A stretch of 63,371 bases of DNA from Lachnospiraceae bacterium (GTDB taxonomy: Bacteria; Bacillota; Clostridia; Lachnospirales; Lachnospiraceae): assembly GCA_022791755.1 (NCBI GenBank), contig JAAVZR010000026.1, forward strand, positions 1 through 63,371, read 5' to 3'. Positions 18,401 to 25,663 of this stretch are shown piece by piece. The notes under the pieces are model-generated. The model did not search any database, had not been told where the DNA came from, and saw nothing but the letters and a program-made list of their open reading frames with translations. The position numbers and the translations under genes are program-made. The first letter of the stretch is position 1, and each line of letters begins with the position of its first letter.

Positions 18401-19444
18401 TCCCTCGCCCAATTCCACCAACACGGACAGGGCAGGCACATCCTCGCCCAGTGCATACCCTTTTTGAAGGACCGCATTGATTCTGAAGGATGCGGTATCC
18501 CCTGACCATCCCATTGCAGGAAAATCAGAGAGATCCCATTCCAGCGGAACCGGAACCTGGGTTCCATCCTCCAGCACCGCCTCGATTTGTCCCGGCAGCA
18601 TGGCCAGCAAAATCTCGGAGTCCACCGGATTTTCCTCCCCGGCCCCCGGCAGAGCCAGTGCCCACAGGCCGGCCTCATCGGAGTATACTAATACCCCCTC
18701 CTCATCCACCCATGTCCACTCCATGACCAGATGTTCTTCTTCTGCCGCGCAGATCTCACATATGAAAGTACAGGGGCTGCCCTCTGCCGTTTCCTGATAG
18801 CCGCAGACATCGTCATGCACATGCATACAGGGAGCGCCTTCCACGGCGGCAGCATACCCGCAGACCGTATCATGTTCATGCGCACAGGGTATTCCCTCTG
18901 TGGCAGGTATAAAAGAGCAGCCTTCCTTGTGGAGAAGCGCTCCCTCTGTGCTCGTCTCCTCACAGCCCATATCACAAGGCACACCCTCCACAGCGGGCAT
19001 AAAGCCGCAGACCTCATCATGCTCATGTATACAGGGGAACTCCTCCGTAGACAATCTATAACCGCAGGTCGCGTCATGCTCGTGTGTACAGGGTGTGCCC
19101 TGAACAGCTTCCATATAATTACATTCCGTAGTATGTGTGGAGTGATGCTCACACAGGCCTGTCATCTCCTGAGAGTCTGTCTGAGAATCCGTTTCCAAAT
19201 CTTCGTGAGGCTCCTTAGAAACCTCTTCCTGAGAATCTTCCTCCGACTGCTCCCGGGATTCTTCTGACAGCTCTTCCCGGGGCTCTTCTCCTCCTGCCGG
19301 TTCTTCGGCATGGACTGACATTCCGCCAAACAGCGATATGACCACCGTACAGACCAATATCCATGAAATGATTCCGGAAAGATGCTTTTTGTGCCGCTTT
19401 TTCCATGCCGTCGATTGATGCAGGTTCCTTTGCTTGCTATTCAA
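12440..19444 (-). CDS. Giant surface protein with His/Cys repeats, fibro-slime domain and Cna-B-like repeats
   Basis: About 2334 residues. A TTG start at 19444 is preferred because AAGGAGG lies 8 nt upstream; a longer ATG start at 19510 has only a distant site. In order: a basic N-terminus with an export helix (~22-45); an acidic S/E stretch; about six Cys/His repeats (~95-235); a fibro-slime domain (~790-960, FSGDDDVWVFIDDVLVLDLG); two SpaA-type folds (IKKVDQNGQPLEGVVFEM and VWKVDQDGRGINGVEFTLYG); five tandem Cna-B-like repeats of ~95 residues (~1608-2240, LxVxKxVxGxxLTEAD); then APMTGD, a hydrophobic helix and a basic segment. PMTGD is not a standard LPXTG. It is the last gene of the island operon and is probably a tip adhesin or wall stalk. 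Confidence 0.85.
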   Translation of the reverse strand: MNSKQRNLHQSTAWKKRHKKHLSGIISWILVCTVVISLFGGMSVHAEEPAGGEEPREELSEESREQSEEDSQEEVSKEPHEDLETDSQTDSQEMTGLCEHHSTHTTECNYMEAVQGTPCTHEHDATCGYRLSTEEFPCIHEHDEVCGFMPAVEGVPCDMGCEETSTEGALLHKEGCSFIPATEGIPCAHEHDTVCGYAAAVEGAPCMHVHDDVCGYQETAEGSPCTFICEICAAEEEHLVMEWTWVDEEGVLVYSDEAGLWALALPGAGEENPVDSEILLAMLPGQIEAVLEDGTQVPVPLEWDLSDFPAMGWSGDTASFRINAVLQKGYALGEDVPALSVLVELGEGQAYAVNKKYVNQWCYVADDGGDVTKDYIVPVVVTSLDRDRVIARLNQELPAQIRGWVYTKSSLADQKATINLLESMGFTYETTKEGKEADGTLYNIAIWGRVNIEWDLSQIPDSSALAYGVPVTVQARTVGNGADNIFYVNSNTVQGESTATPGSSILSITFTLVDARLSDHLSHSVDPDNVVVNLFDYWVEDYGKDPTPADGGDILQKSDYHFRPKNFDSPVDDVTDAGVGFSTVTDWNKGINEGHLLIFGDGITHAGLWNKGAGENTQYGRAYAGMEGIVRPVLVNGYPVINTANAREVMLGVTDPAAPDYRNHTLIRDYRLAGDHKGAVISNPAWDKDAMPYENEGGEGAIRNLSDTVIRLWEASTGQSLTDDSEESLDYLFDPSVTSAYKHSYVNVDGLFQLDDEGYYYYNMRENFAEFRASREATNTTPGEGSFILYDAPATVRTDGKASIGNFFPFNTGEEVFDGLDENGKLTSDVYCARNTMNHHLGMTVEIQFRQPIGGEISVGSKGRQPMTFEFSGDDDVWVFIDDVLVLDLGGTHSEIYGTIDFSTGEVCIGRAFGTNGIPENPKDPANLVTQTTLKALFEAAGQESNRDTTAWRGETFANNSDHTLRMFYLERGNYDSSIALRFNLQPLLYQQIKKVDQNGQPLEGVVFEMYPAKEQGGQYVQTQNTPLAILNTEADGTARFIKRNETDINGNPLPFDFAEHYGQDQTRYYILKETATPKGYRPLPVDVVLEYNPDTTMITVANRWVTGAFGSFTSTITGNTHITYGAFDPITGNINQSNDPVSQQVQETGLVVAIPMVRIGTTWKALYGGNVEGFHAVTPESRTVVDWRKAALNAVLHQSFAACVDTESDVGDWYLSWDEEIHRLTGLLSDLPGRADRYQLVSGMDADMKMVYAIIDPAVFTELLGMGSDLSDEEQYQALADYVKSFVPAGITSGEELEKGIRTAVENIYNVTQGVNGRGISFLNVDQFVRNFRSLVYIPNEQRELRVWKVDQDGRGINGVEFTLYGDPACQQKVASGTTGAVDGRDGVLVLAPYVEEGDGYAKMEWASDVNNGHTQYYLKETAVPADSDLKLNDTIVPVYVGIYSIYADAGKEGDGVTVMAGVGKLAKTMIQYAADEDVEITLRDITAIGQVQNSGSFDLHGWQDMKLNGTEVLRSMDLHYGRNALPRDYGLHDEDGGASVYPYFVTDTGFIRARVEQNHSALQNEEFAGAQNTSAKCENLGDTDLTSLFSLLNIVVVTDRPDTEPVRTGQLKVSKTVQAKSQTGDQLTDADYTQIYQFTLELTDKDGNPLGGNYPYYYYGEDKSGVISNYGKLYLHHDESVTIMGLPDGTNYKVTEEEVDPSYVIPPTGEQTGVIKAEGKEEVPFINTKEKIPEILQISKKVEGDNLTEADRRQEFEFMVTLTDAKWNPLRESYVYSYGNDLTAEDGKIEGGSGKIKLRDGECVTIRGLPVGAHYTVTESPAHGWNASTPNGGEIASGEIVKTDGINGTAEVAFTNHRLGPVGDLRVSKEMVGDRLTATDRATMFSFTITLLDADGNELTEKYPFYLNNGVVHIGNIGSGDVISLGDGDSMEIRNIPAGTHYVVTEMSVKGFHIVSPDSGISEGAIVEDEMAEAAFTNEKDANQPFVPTPDMGILRVNKIVTGEDITEADHTQLFAFTVTLTDKDGNEPEDSFRYYVDGSEDSAGEIVSGGTLFLHHDQYADIRELPAGMVYTVREMPVEGWIVISPDTGAATDGRIHGTITEGEIDKAVFVNYKDGQLSSSEAGVLRITKTVTGEGLTEADFTRSFSFIVTFTDAQGNGLTGSYPYYRNGSRSMAGEVANGGTLLLSHGESIVIGNLPEGTRYTVTETKREGWDITAPAGGTAVGTTGRDGVAEAGFVNTRRATAGEPQPPVNTDGPGGSGTSGDAPMTGDSTRVGLWMILTAVSLCGLCLWHLTNWRERKAVRALMRAADICGAQPGEAADTPEEKECNK
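18750..19158 (-). repeat. Tandem Cys/His repeats in the N-terminus of the 2334-aa protein
   Basis: The encoded repeats are about 19 residues long with the pattern C-x-H-x-H-D-x2-C-G-[YF], as in CTHEHDATCGY, CIHEHDEVCGF, CAHEHDTVCGY and CMHVHDDVCGY. One longer unit (CDMGCEETSTEGALLHKEGC) breaks the period. Spacers follow a loose x-EG-x-P pattern. Each unit offers two Cys and two His. Confidence 0.85.
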
Positions 19445-19602
19445 GTCATCGTCCTCCTTACCATCTTCGCTGCCGCTGTCCGGAAGGCGAAAATGCTTTT
19501 GTATCTCCATATAAAATCGGTTTTTCCTGTGAAGCTTTTGGTTTTTCTGTGGCGCCCTTCTCTGCCCCGGCGACCAAACCTATGTAACGACTACCGAGGC
19601 CT

Positions 19603-20142
19603 CTACGCTTCCCGGGCCCGAAGCCTCCCTGCCAGCATATTGAGCATCACTCCGCAGAGAGCAAAAGCCAGCAGATAGATCTTCCCCACAGTCCCTGTCA
19701 GAAGCGCCATGATCCCTCCCACCATGGGAACATGCCACACCACCTGGCCGATCAGCGCCGTATAGGGTATGGCCGCCAGATCCACATCCTCATTGGCATC
19801 GCCCTTTGTGATAAATTCTCCTTCCACCACATGATTTTCCATGACCCGGTGCGTGATGACCGATGATCCGCTCTGAAAGGCAATCACATCTCCCACCTTC
19901 ACATCGGAAGGAACCGCAGGCTTCACCAGAGCCAGACTGCCCACCGGCATTTCCGGCTCCATACTGCCGCTGACCACATTATAGGTCTCATAATCCAGGA
20001 TATGAGGCAGAAACAGTGGCGACAGCAGTGCGATTACCAGCAGCAGAATCCCTGTCCCCATGACGTTGCATAGGGCGGGAATCACTCCCCCGCCCTTTTT
20101 ACGCTCAGAAGGCTGTTCCGGCAGCCGTTCGTTATCATTCAT
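19603..20142 (-). CDS. sipW: SipW-type signal peptidase I
   Basis: A 179-residue membrane signal peptidase of the S26B (archaeal/ER, SipW) type. The nucleophile is in SGSMEPEM (~58-60). The general-base position carries His in VITHRVMEN (~97) rather than Lys, which marks the SipW branch. A further block is ITKGDANEDVD. Hydrophobic helices lie near the N- and C-termini. SipW enzymes process TasA/CalY-type filament subunits, and two such genes lie 1.8-3.2 kb upstream in this operon, so they are the likely substrates. Its start overlaps the preceding gene by 8 bp. Confidence 0.88.
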   Translation of the reverse strand: MNDNERLPEQPSERKKGGGVIPALCNVMGTGILLLVIALLSPLFLPHILDYETYNVVSGSMEPEMPVGSLALVKPAVPSDVKVGDVIAFQSGSSVITHRVMENHVVEGEFITKGDANEDVDLAAIPYTALIGQVVWHVPMVGGIMALLTGTVGKIYLLAFALCGVMLNMLAGRLRAREA

Positions 20143-21151
20143 CTTTTTTGCCCCTTATCCTCTTCGTATTCACTGCCTCCGTCTTTCTTTCTCTTCGATT
20201 CCTGCCAAACAGGAGGTAGAATACCAGCATGACGATCATGAGAATTCCCACGGAAAGAGACAATCTCACAGCCATAGGCATACCGCTCAGAGGAAGGATT
20301 GCATCGGCTATTCCTTCCAGATCTGCTTCGCCGTCCCCGTCGCTGTCAAAGGCTCCTCTGGGCGTATCCAGATCCAGAATATCCTCCACTTCCTGGTCAC
20401 CCTGGGGCACGACCGGATCCGTCACGTCTTCCACCGACGGTTCCGGCGGCACATCGGGATTATCCGACCCTTCCGGTACTGCTTCCGACGGAGACGTCTC
20501 CGCCTGAGACGCCCCTGCCGCAGCCTCCTCGGACGTCGCAGTCTCCTCCGGCGGAGCCGTCGAAGCAGGCGGTCCCTCTGTCTCAATGGGCGTATATGTG
20601 AAGGTAAATACGTTCTCCGCCTCATTTTCTGACAGTGTCTTTGTCAGATTATAGGCCTGGGGCTGATATCCTTCCAAATACAGAAAAGCCACCACCGGCT
20701 TATCTCCCACATTTCCGTAAAACTGTTCGCTGGGCGCCAGCGTATTACCGGCCGTATCCTGATAATTCACCGTATAGCGGACCACATTCCCCCGGATGCC
20801 GTAGGACACCACATAGACAGCGTCTCCGGTACAGGGCACGGAACCCACCAGCCCCTCCTGACCGCTCAGATGAAAGCCTTTGACATAATATTTCTCATTC
20901 TCCAGCGTAACCTGATTGATGTAACTGGTCAGATTGATTCTCTCCTCGGCACTGTACGAGATATTTTCCAACTCGATCACAGCTGCGCCGGAGAAAGTGC
21001 CCTTTCCGCCGGCTGACAGTGTAATCGTATAGGTATAGCCATCGGACCGGGGACCTTCGTCCTCGGCCAGGGACATCCCTGCCATGGACAAAAGCAGGCA
21101 AAATCCCAGAAGCATGGCAGAAAACTTTTTCCACCCTCTATGCTTTTTCAT
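20135..21151 (-). CDS. Wall-anchored surface protein with MucBP-like domain
   Basis: A 338-residue exported protein with a signal peptide (KFSAMLLGFCLLLSMAGMSLA). Around residues 135-200 is a MucBP-like fold (YTVNYQDTAGNTLAPSEQFYG), then a Pro/Glu/Thr/Ser-rich stalk, then LPLSG (an LPXTG variant), a hydrophobic helix and FGRNRRERK. Overlaps of 8 and 14 bp with its neighbours indicate translational coupling. It may be an accessory fibre or adhesin component; ligand unknown. Confidence 0.75.
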   Translation of the reverse strand: MKKHRGWKKFSAMLLGFCLLLSMAGMSLAEDEGPRSDGYTYTITLSAGGKGTFSGAAVIELENISYSAEERINLTSYINQVTLENEKYYVKGFHLSGQEGLVGSVPCTGDAVYVVSYGIRGNVVRYTVNYQDTAGNTLAPSEQFYGNVGDKPVVAFLYLEGYQPQAYNLTKTLSENEAENVFTFTYTPIETEGPPASTAPPEETATSEEAAAGASQAETSPSEAVPEGSDNPDVPPEPSVEDVTDPVVPQGDQEVEDILDLDTPRGAFDSDGDGEADLEGIADAILPLSGMPMAVRLSLSVGILMIVMLVFYLLFGRNRRERKTEAVNTKRIRGKKDE

Positions 21152-21941
21152 CCTGCATACTCCCCCCTTCTTCCTGCTCTCTCCTGTTTCGACGCAGGCT
21201 CATCACTGCCAGCAGCAAAAGGACTGCGCCGCTGCCTCCTGCCATCAGAACATATTTCATTATCTGTGTCTCATCGCCGGTATTCACGGTCTTTGTCTGG
21301 TTCGGTTCAGGCGGGTCCTTAGGAGTCTCCGGATTCTGAGGATTCTGCGGCTGTTCAGGAGGAGGCGTCTGGGCATTGGGCTCCACGGCAAAGCGCAGAG
21401 CCAGATCCGCCAGCGTATTCTGATAATTATTTCCCTGTGTCTCTCCGTCTAAGGCCACCTGAAGCGTCACGGTCCCGGAGGCGCCGTCAGCCAGATGATC
21501 CAGATAAAAAAACTCTTCCATACCGATCGTCGCCCGGTGCAGGCCCACGCCGCCGGAGGTATCTTCGCCGCCTACGGAATCGCTGCTGTAGATATCCGTC
21601 ACATTACCCGCCGCATCCTTATAGGACAGGATATAGGTATATGCGCCGCCGTTTGCAACGCTGGCATCCTCGAAGCTGCTGAGCACCTGGTTTGTCATCC
21701 ACCAGTCGGCTCCCTTGCCGCTGCTGTTTTTCAAAGCCAGCGTAAATGTCACGGTGTCTCCGGGCTGCAGGCCCCGGACAATCTCATTCATATCCTTTGA
21801 AGTAAAGTTACTCTCCAGACCGGAACCGTCAAAATTGACCATCCAGTCCTCTCCGCCCTGAATCTCATCCGCATAAGCGGGAACCGCCAGGATTCCTGTG
21901 AGCAAAACTGCCAGAAGCAGTCCTGTCATCCTCTTTCTCAT
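21138..21941 (-). CDS. Small wall-anchored surface protein
   Basis: A 267-residue exported protein with a signal peptide (RMTGLLLAVLLTGILAVPAYA). It has a beta-rich globular domain (~25-190, with VTFTLALKNSSGKGADWWMT), a Pro-rich linker (PPPEQPQNPQNPETP) and the C-terminal signal VNTGDETQ, a hydrophobic helix and RRNRREQEE. NTGD is not a standard LPXTG. The globular part has the feel of the TasA/CalY-associated subunits beside it, but I do not recognise a named domain. Confidence 0.65.
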   Translation of the reverse strand: MRKRMTGLLLAVLLTGILAVPAYADEIQGGEDWMVNFDGSGLESNFTSKDMNEIVRGLQPGDTVTFTLALKNSSGKGADWWMTNQVLSSFEDASVANGGAYTYILSYKDAAGNVTDIYSSDSVGGEDTSGGVGLHRATIGMEEFFYLDHLADGASGTVTLQVALDGETQGNNYQNTLADLALRFAVEPNAQTPPPEQPQNPQNPETPKDPPEPNQTKTVNTGDETQIMKYVLMAGGSGAVLLLLAVMSLRRNRREQEEGGSMQDEKA

Positions 21942-21954
21942 CTTCGTTCCCTCC

Positions 21955-22761
21955 CTATCTCAGACTCAGGATTCCGTCTTCGGAAACGCTCACCTCACGT
22001 CCCCACGCACTCATGACCGCATCCTCGGCATTATGTGTCTGTACCGCGTCGGCCTCCACCTCGATCCGGAAGGAGACTCCGTCATATTTGTAGGTGGTGG
22101 TAATCGTCGTATATCCGTTCTCCGTCACCTTTTCCTGTGTCACATAAGAGGCGATGGATCCGTCTATGGAGATCATATCGGAAAAGGGCGCCGAGATCTC
22201 TTCTACCGCAAGGGGCGTGTTATAGTACAGCACCGTGCGCTCTCCGGGGAATTCCCGTTCTCCCGGGGCATATTCCGAATTGGTCAGCTTCTCATCCAGC
22301 AGCCACCCGTTATCCACGCCGGTGGCATCACAGAGCAGATTCAGCTGGATCATGGCCGGGGACAGCTCCTGTAGCTTGCTGCCGTCCGCATTCAGCCAGT
22401 ACTTATATATCGTGACGCGCACATATTCGTCTATGTCGCCGCTGTTGGAAACACTCAGCGCCTCCTCATACTTCTTTCCCGGTATGATGACATCGCCTTC
22501 CTCCAGTTCCCGTTCCAGAAGGCTGCCTCCCTTTTCCTCCCAGTTTCCGTTGGCGTCATAATCACGCACGCTGACCACATTGCCGTTTTCATTTAATGTG
22601 ACGCCTATATGAAACATCTCCAAAGCCGAGGTATAATTCTCCGAATAATATGTCAGGGCCGCCCGGGCTCCGCCGATGGTGCTGAACATCAAAAGCCCGG
22701 CTGCTGCCACAAACAGTACCATGGTAAGTACCGGCAGTCTGTTCTTTTTACGCTTTCCCAT
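21955..22761 (-). CDS. TasA/CalY-like filament subunit, larger
   Basis: A 268-residue protein. After a basic N-terminus and hydrophobic helix comes ARA-ALTYYSENYTSALEM, a SipW-type cleavage region. The rest is beta-rich, with a typical late strand VSNSGDIDEYVRVTIYKYW. It lacks a sorting signal, like TasA and camelysin. It is translationally coupled to the gene before it through a shared TGATG. A fibre or matrix subunit processed by the SipW-type peptidase is the best reading; family-level assignment only. Confidence 0.7.
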   Translation of the reverse strand: MGKRKKNRLPVLTMVLFVAAAGLLMFSTIGGARAALTYYSENYTSALEMFHIGVTLNENGNVVSVRDYDANGNWEEKGGSLLERELEEGDVIIPGKKYEEALSVSNSGDIDEYVRVTIYKYWLNADGSKLQELSPAMIQLNLLCDATGVDNGWLLDEKLTNSEYAPGEREFPGERTVLYYNTPLAVEEISAPFSDMISIDGSIASYVTQEKVTENGYTTITTTYKYDGVSFRIEVEADAVQTHNAEDAVMSAWGREVSVSEDGILSLR

Positions 22762-23294
22762 CAGCTCTGCCCCCCTTCCTCTCTGTTCTCATTCGTCCCT
22801 TCCCGCACGCCGTCGATTTGGACTTTTCTGCTCCAGTCTGCTTCCAGAGGGGCACCGTCGGCGTCGTAGCGGACAGGGGTACATTCGTAGACTACGACGA
22901 CGTTAAAATCCTTTGCGTCCTCCGGAACTCCCTCGATCTTCACCAGCAGCTCCTTCGTGGATTCTCCTCCGCTCAGTATCGTATTATAGTAATAATAGCC
23001 GTCCTCTCCCCGGGTCCAGCTCTCGTCCGCACTGGAGTAGTTTAAGACATATATATCCCCCGCAAAAGCGACAGCCCTCACCCAGACCGGTTCCGATTCC
23101 GGGTCGCTGACAATGACTACCCTCTTCTGCCAGCTGTCAAATTCCTCCCGGATCGTCGTCGAATCTCCCAGATGCAGAGTCTTACCCCCTTCTGCCGTCA
23201 CATAGGTCGTAAAATAGGCCATGGCGCTGCCGATTCCCGCACCTGCTATCAGAAGCGTGGCAGCGATTGCCAGTATCCACTGTTTTCGTTTCAT
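22761..23294 (-). CDS. TasA/CalY-like filament subunit, smaller
   Basis: A 177-residue protein: short basic N-terminus, hydrophobic helix (ILAIAATLLIAGAGIGSAMA) and then AYFTTYVTA, the hallmark of SipW-processed TasA/CalY subunits. The mature part has VSDPESEPVWVRAVAF, a camelysin-like strand. No wall anchor is present. It lies immediately upstream of the larger paralogue and in one operon with the SipW-type peptidase. Confidence 0.73.
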   Translation of the reverse strand: MKRKQWILAIAATLLIAGAGIGSAMAYFTTYVTAEGGKTLHLGDSTTIREEFDSWQKRVVIVSDPESEPVWVRAVAFAGDIYVLNYSSADESWTRGEDGYYYYNTILSGGESTKELLVKIEGVPEDAKDFNVVVVYECTPVRYDADGAPLEADWSRKVQIDGVREGTNENREEGGQS

Positions 23295-23309
23295 ATCCTG
23301 CCGCCTCCC

Positions 23310-24440
23310 TTACTGCGCCTCATTGTCTCCGGTATTATCCCAGGTCCAGACACCGTTCTCATCCTTTGAAAAGCGATTTACGACTCCATAGCCTTTTCTG
23401 TCCTGCTCATCATAACGGTTACGAAACGTTACCCCGGCAGAATCGGTATCCTCAATGGGATTATCAAAATCTTCCAGTGTCAGCGGTCCTTCCGGCTCCT
23501 GCCCGACCTGAGTGTAAGCCGAACCATGATAAACCTCCGTCACCGTGACCTGGGCTCCGATGGGAATACGTCCCTCGATGCGGATCGTCTTCTCTCCGGC
23601 CGCGTCAAAGGTCAGTGCCGCCACATCGGAATATACTTTTTCTCCGTCCAGCTCCGCCTCGATCCGGAATACGAAGGTGGCCGGTCCGGAGTTCTCATAG
23701 CTTTCCAGAATCTTTGTAATCTCCAGATCTCCATAGCGGGGACTCTGCGCAGGCTTTAATACCACAGACATATCATAGAGCCATTCACCCGGATTCGAAG
23801 TGTTCTGAATCAGAGAGCCCGGCTCCTGTCCCGGTACGGGCTCCTTGCCCGGCAGAGATATCAGCTCCGGAAAGAATGTGTAGACATAGCGGCTGGAATA
23901 GGCCACGGTCGCCAGATTCTCTTTTGTCTCATCTTCCTTATCCGGCACGGAGGTTATATAATCTTCCCTGTCTGTCAGGCTTTCACTGCGGGCTACCAGC
24001 AGATACAGGCCGCTCTCCAGCCCCTCGATCCGGGTATTTGCCGGCTTTTGCGTCTGTGCCGCCTCGATCTTTTGGTCCTCCCGGAATGTAAATTCCGCGA
24101 CTCCGGCTGCCAGACTGCGCCAGTCCTCATTGCTCAGACCGGAGAGATCGGACAGCGCTGCCTCCAGGCCCTCCATGCCCCGGTAATCGCCGGTGAGCGT
24201 ATAGCCATAGGTATCATAGACACCGTCTTCCTTCGCATCCGCTACCTTATACACGTCTATCACAATACCGGCATTCTCCAGGTCCTCTATCGTCCCCGGA
24301 GACACCGTCACAGAGCAGGATTTCGTAATATCCGCCGGCGTCCCCGCCGCCAGCACCGCGCCCTCGTATACAGACAGGGCCAGCACGGCGCAGACAGCCA
24401 GCAGAAGCGCTGTCAGGGAGCGTCTCCACCTACTTTTCAT
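23310..24440 (-). CDS. Minor pilin / SpaA-type fibre protein without wall anchor
   Basis: A 376-residue exported protein with a signal peptide (LTALLLAVCAVLALSVYEGAVLA). The first domain resembles SpaA-type pilin domains (VIDVYKVADAKEDGVYDTYG, RIEGLESGLYLLVA). The second is Cna-B-like (LEITKILESYENSGPATFVF, GAQVTVTEVYHGSAY). It ends at WDNTGDNEAQ with no hydrophobic helix, so it is not wall-anchored by itself and may be bound by the sortase or another subunit. The start has a GGAGG site; the 4-bp overlap with the sortase stop implies coupling. Confidence 0.73.
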   Translation of the reverse strand: MKSRWRRSLTALLLAVCAVLALSVYEGAVLAAGTPADITKSCSVTVSPGTIEDLENAGIVIDVYKVADAKEDGVYDTYGYTLTGDYRGMEGLEAALSDLSGLSNEDWRSLAAGVAEFTFREDQKIEAAQTQKPANTRIEGLESGLYLLVARSESLTDREDYITSVPDKEDETKENLATVAYSSRYVYTFFPELISLPGKEPVPGQEPGSLIQNTSNPGEWLYDMSVVLKPAQSPRYGDLEITKILESYENSGPATFVFRIEAELDGEKVYSDVAALTFDAAGEKTIRIEGRIPIGAQVTVTEVYHGSAYTQVGQEPEGPLTLEDFDNPIEDTDSAGVTFRNRYDEQDRKGYGVVNRFSKDENGVWTWDNTGDNEAQ

Positions 24441-25384
24441 GGTTCTTCCTCCTTTATCTCATTCTCCAGGTCTTCCATCTGTTCCGGGTGGATATCCCTC
24501 AGTGTGATCTTTGATGGCTTTCTCCTGTAACGTACCAGCAGTATCACCAGCAATACGAACAATATCGGAATGATGATCGCGGGCATCACGATATATACCG
24601 GCAGCTTTACTGCCTCTGCACGTATGTATAACGTACCTGCCGGATTTTCGATCCGGTGTCCCCGTACTAAAAGCCTGTGGGTATTGATCCCATAAGGAGT
24701 ACAGGTCTGCAATGTGACATAGTCCGCATCCGATACGGCCTGTAAGGCGTCCACCTCAGCAGGCTCCACGATCAGAATCTGGTCCACCTCATAGGTCAGA
24801 AGCTGGTTTAATACGGTAATCGTAAAGGTATCTCCCACTACCAGTTTATCCAGATTCGTGAAGAGCTTGGCGCTGGGCAGGCCCCGGTGAGCGGATATGA
24901 CCGAATGGGTCCCCTCGCCGCCGACAGGAAGGCTCGTGCCCTCCAGATGCCCTGCCGCCACGTTTAAAATCGAATCGTCCGTGCCGTGATAAATGGGCAG
25001 CTCCACATTGATACAGCCGATCGTGACGTATCCGATGATCCCCGTACCGGCCACATCCAGCACACTGTAATAGGTATCCGCCAGCTGTTCATATTGGGTG
25101 AAGGGATACTGAAGCTTCTGAAGCTTTTCGTTATACTGTCTCGCATCCTCCAGCATCGCCGCATACTCTTCTTCCGACATGTCTGCAATCACATTATCGT
25201 AGTTTGCGATGGCTTTGGTCTGATGAAAAGAATTCCAGTAGTCGCTGACCGTGGGATAGAGCATTATCCCCAGGCCGGCCATCAGGATCAGAACCAGAAT
25301 GACGGTGGACAGCGACGGTCCTTTTTTCTTCTTTTTCTTGTCTCTCTTTTTTTTGTCTGTTTTCGGGTTCGCGTCCTTTTTCAT
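24437..25384 (-). CDS. srtC: Class C (pilin-polymerising) sortase
   Basis: A 315-residue membrane transpeptidase that joins pilin subunits. A Lys-rich N-terminus precedes a transmembrane helix (~25-45). The catalytic His is in ISAHRGLP (~167), the Cys in TLQTC (~226) and the Arg in HRLLVRG. A second C-terminal helix (VYIVMPAIIIPILFVLLVIL) marks class C. It is the only sortase in the window, so it should polymerise the LPSTG pilin encoded just upstream; a housekeeping sortase elsewhere would attach the fibre to the wall. Confidence 0.92.
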   Translation of the reverse strand: MKKDANPKTDKKKRDKKKKKKGPSLSTVILVLILMAGLGIMLYPTVSDYWNSFHQTKAIANYDNVIADMSEEEYAAMLEDARQYNEKLQKLQYPFTQYEQLADTYYSVLDVAGTGIIGYVTIGCINVELPIYHGTDDSILNVAAGHLEGTSLPVGGEGTHSVISAHRGLPSAKLFTNLDKLVVGDTFTITVLNQLLTYEVDQILIVEPAEVDALQAVSDADYVTLQTCTPYGINTHRLLVRGHRIENPAGTLYIRAEAVKLPVYIVMPAIIIPILFVLLVILLVRYRRKPSKITLRDIHPEQMEDLENEIKEEEP

Positions 25385-25663
25385 AGGTCTCCCCGCAATT
25401 CCATATTTCTAAGCTCATATGCGCCTGGAAAGCGCACAGCCAGGACATGAAAGCCGACTGCGCTGCCCTGCGGGCTTTCACAATCGCCCTGTCTGCTGAC
25501 GTTCGCCGGACAGAATTCTCTTTCCGTTGCTCGCCGCACACCACGTGAAGGTGTCAGCCTGTGCGGCTGGCCCGGCCTGGGAAAGCCGGACCGGGAGAGG
25601 GCGGATGCCCTGCTCCCTGATTGTCTTATGTAGATAATTAACCCGCTCGAACGACCGGAATGA
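25385..25663 (-). other. Structured 279-bp spacer between major pilin and sortase
   Basis: No credible gene. Several GC-rich stems are visible: TGAAAGCC with GGGCTTTCA (~25448-25481), GCCGCACA with TGTGCGGC (~25531-25570), and CCCGGC with GCCGG (~25570-25595). It could attenuate or process the transcript so that pilin mRNA exceeds sortase mRNA, or be a copy of a genome-dispersed intergenic repeat. I see no U-tract terminator. Confidence 0.5.

Noticed and set aside
25194..25544. 116-codon minus-strand open frame across the pilin-sortase spacer
   Set aside because: It overlaps the sortase start in another frame and translates hairpin sequence into an arginine-rich product; more likely an intergenic repeat.
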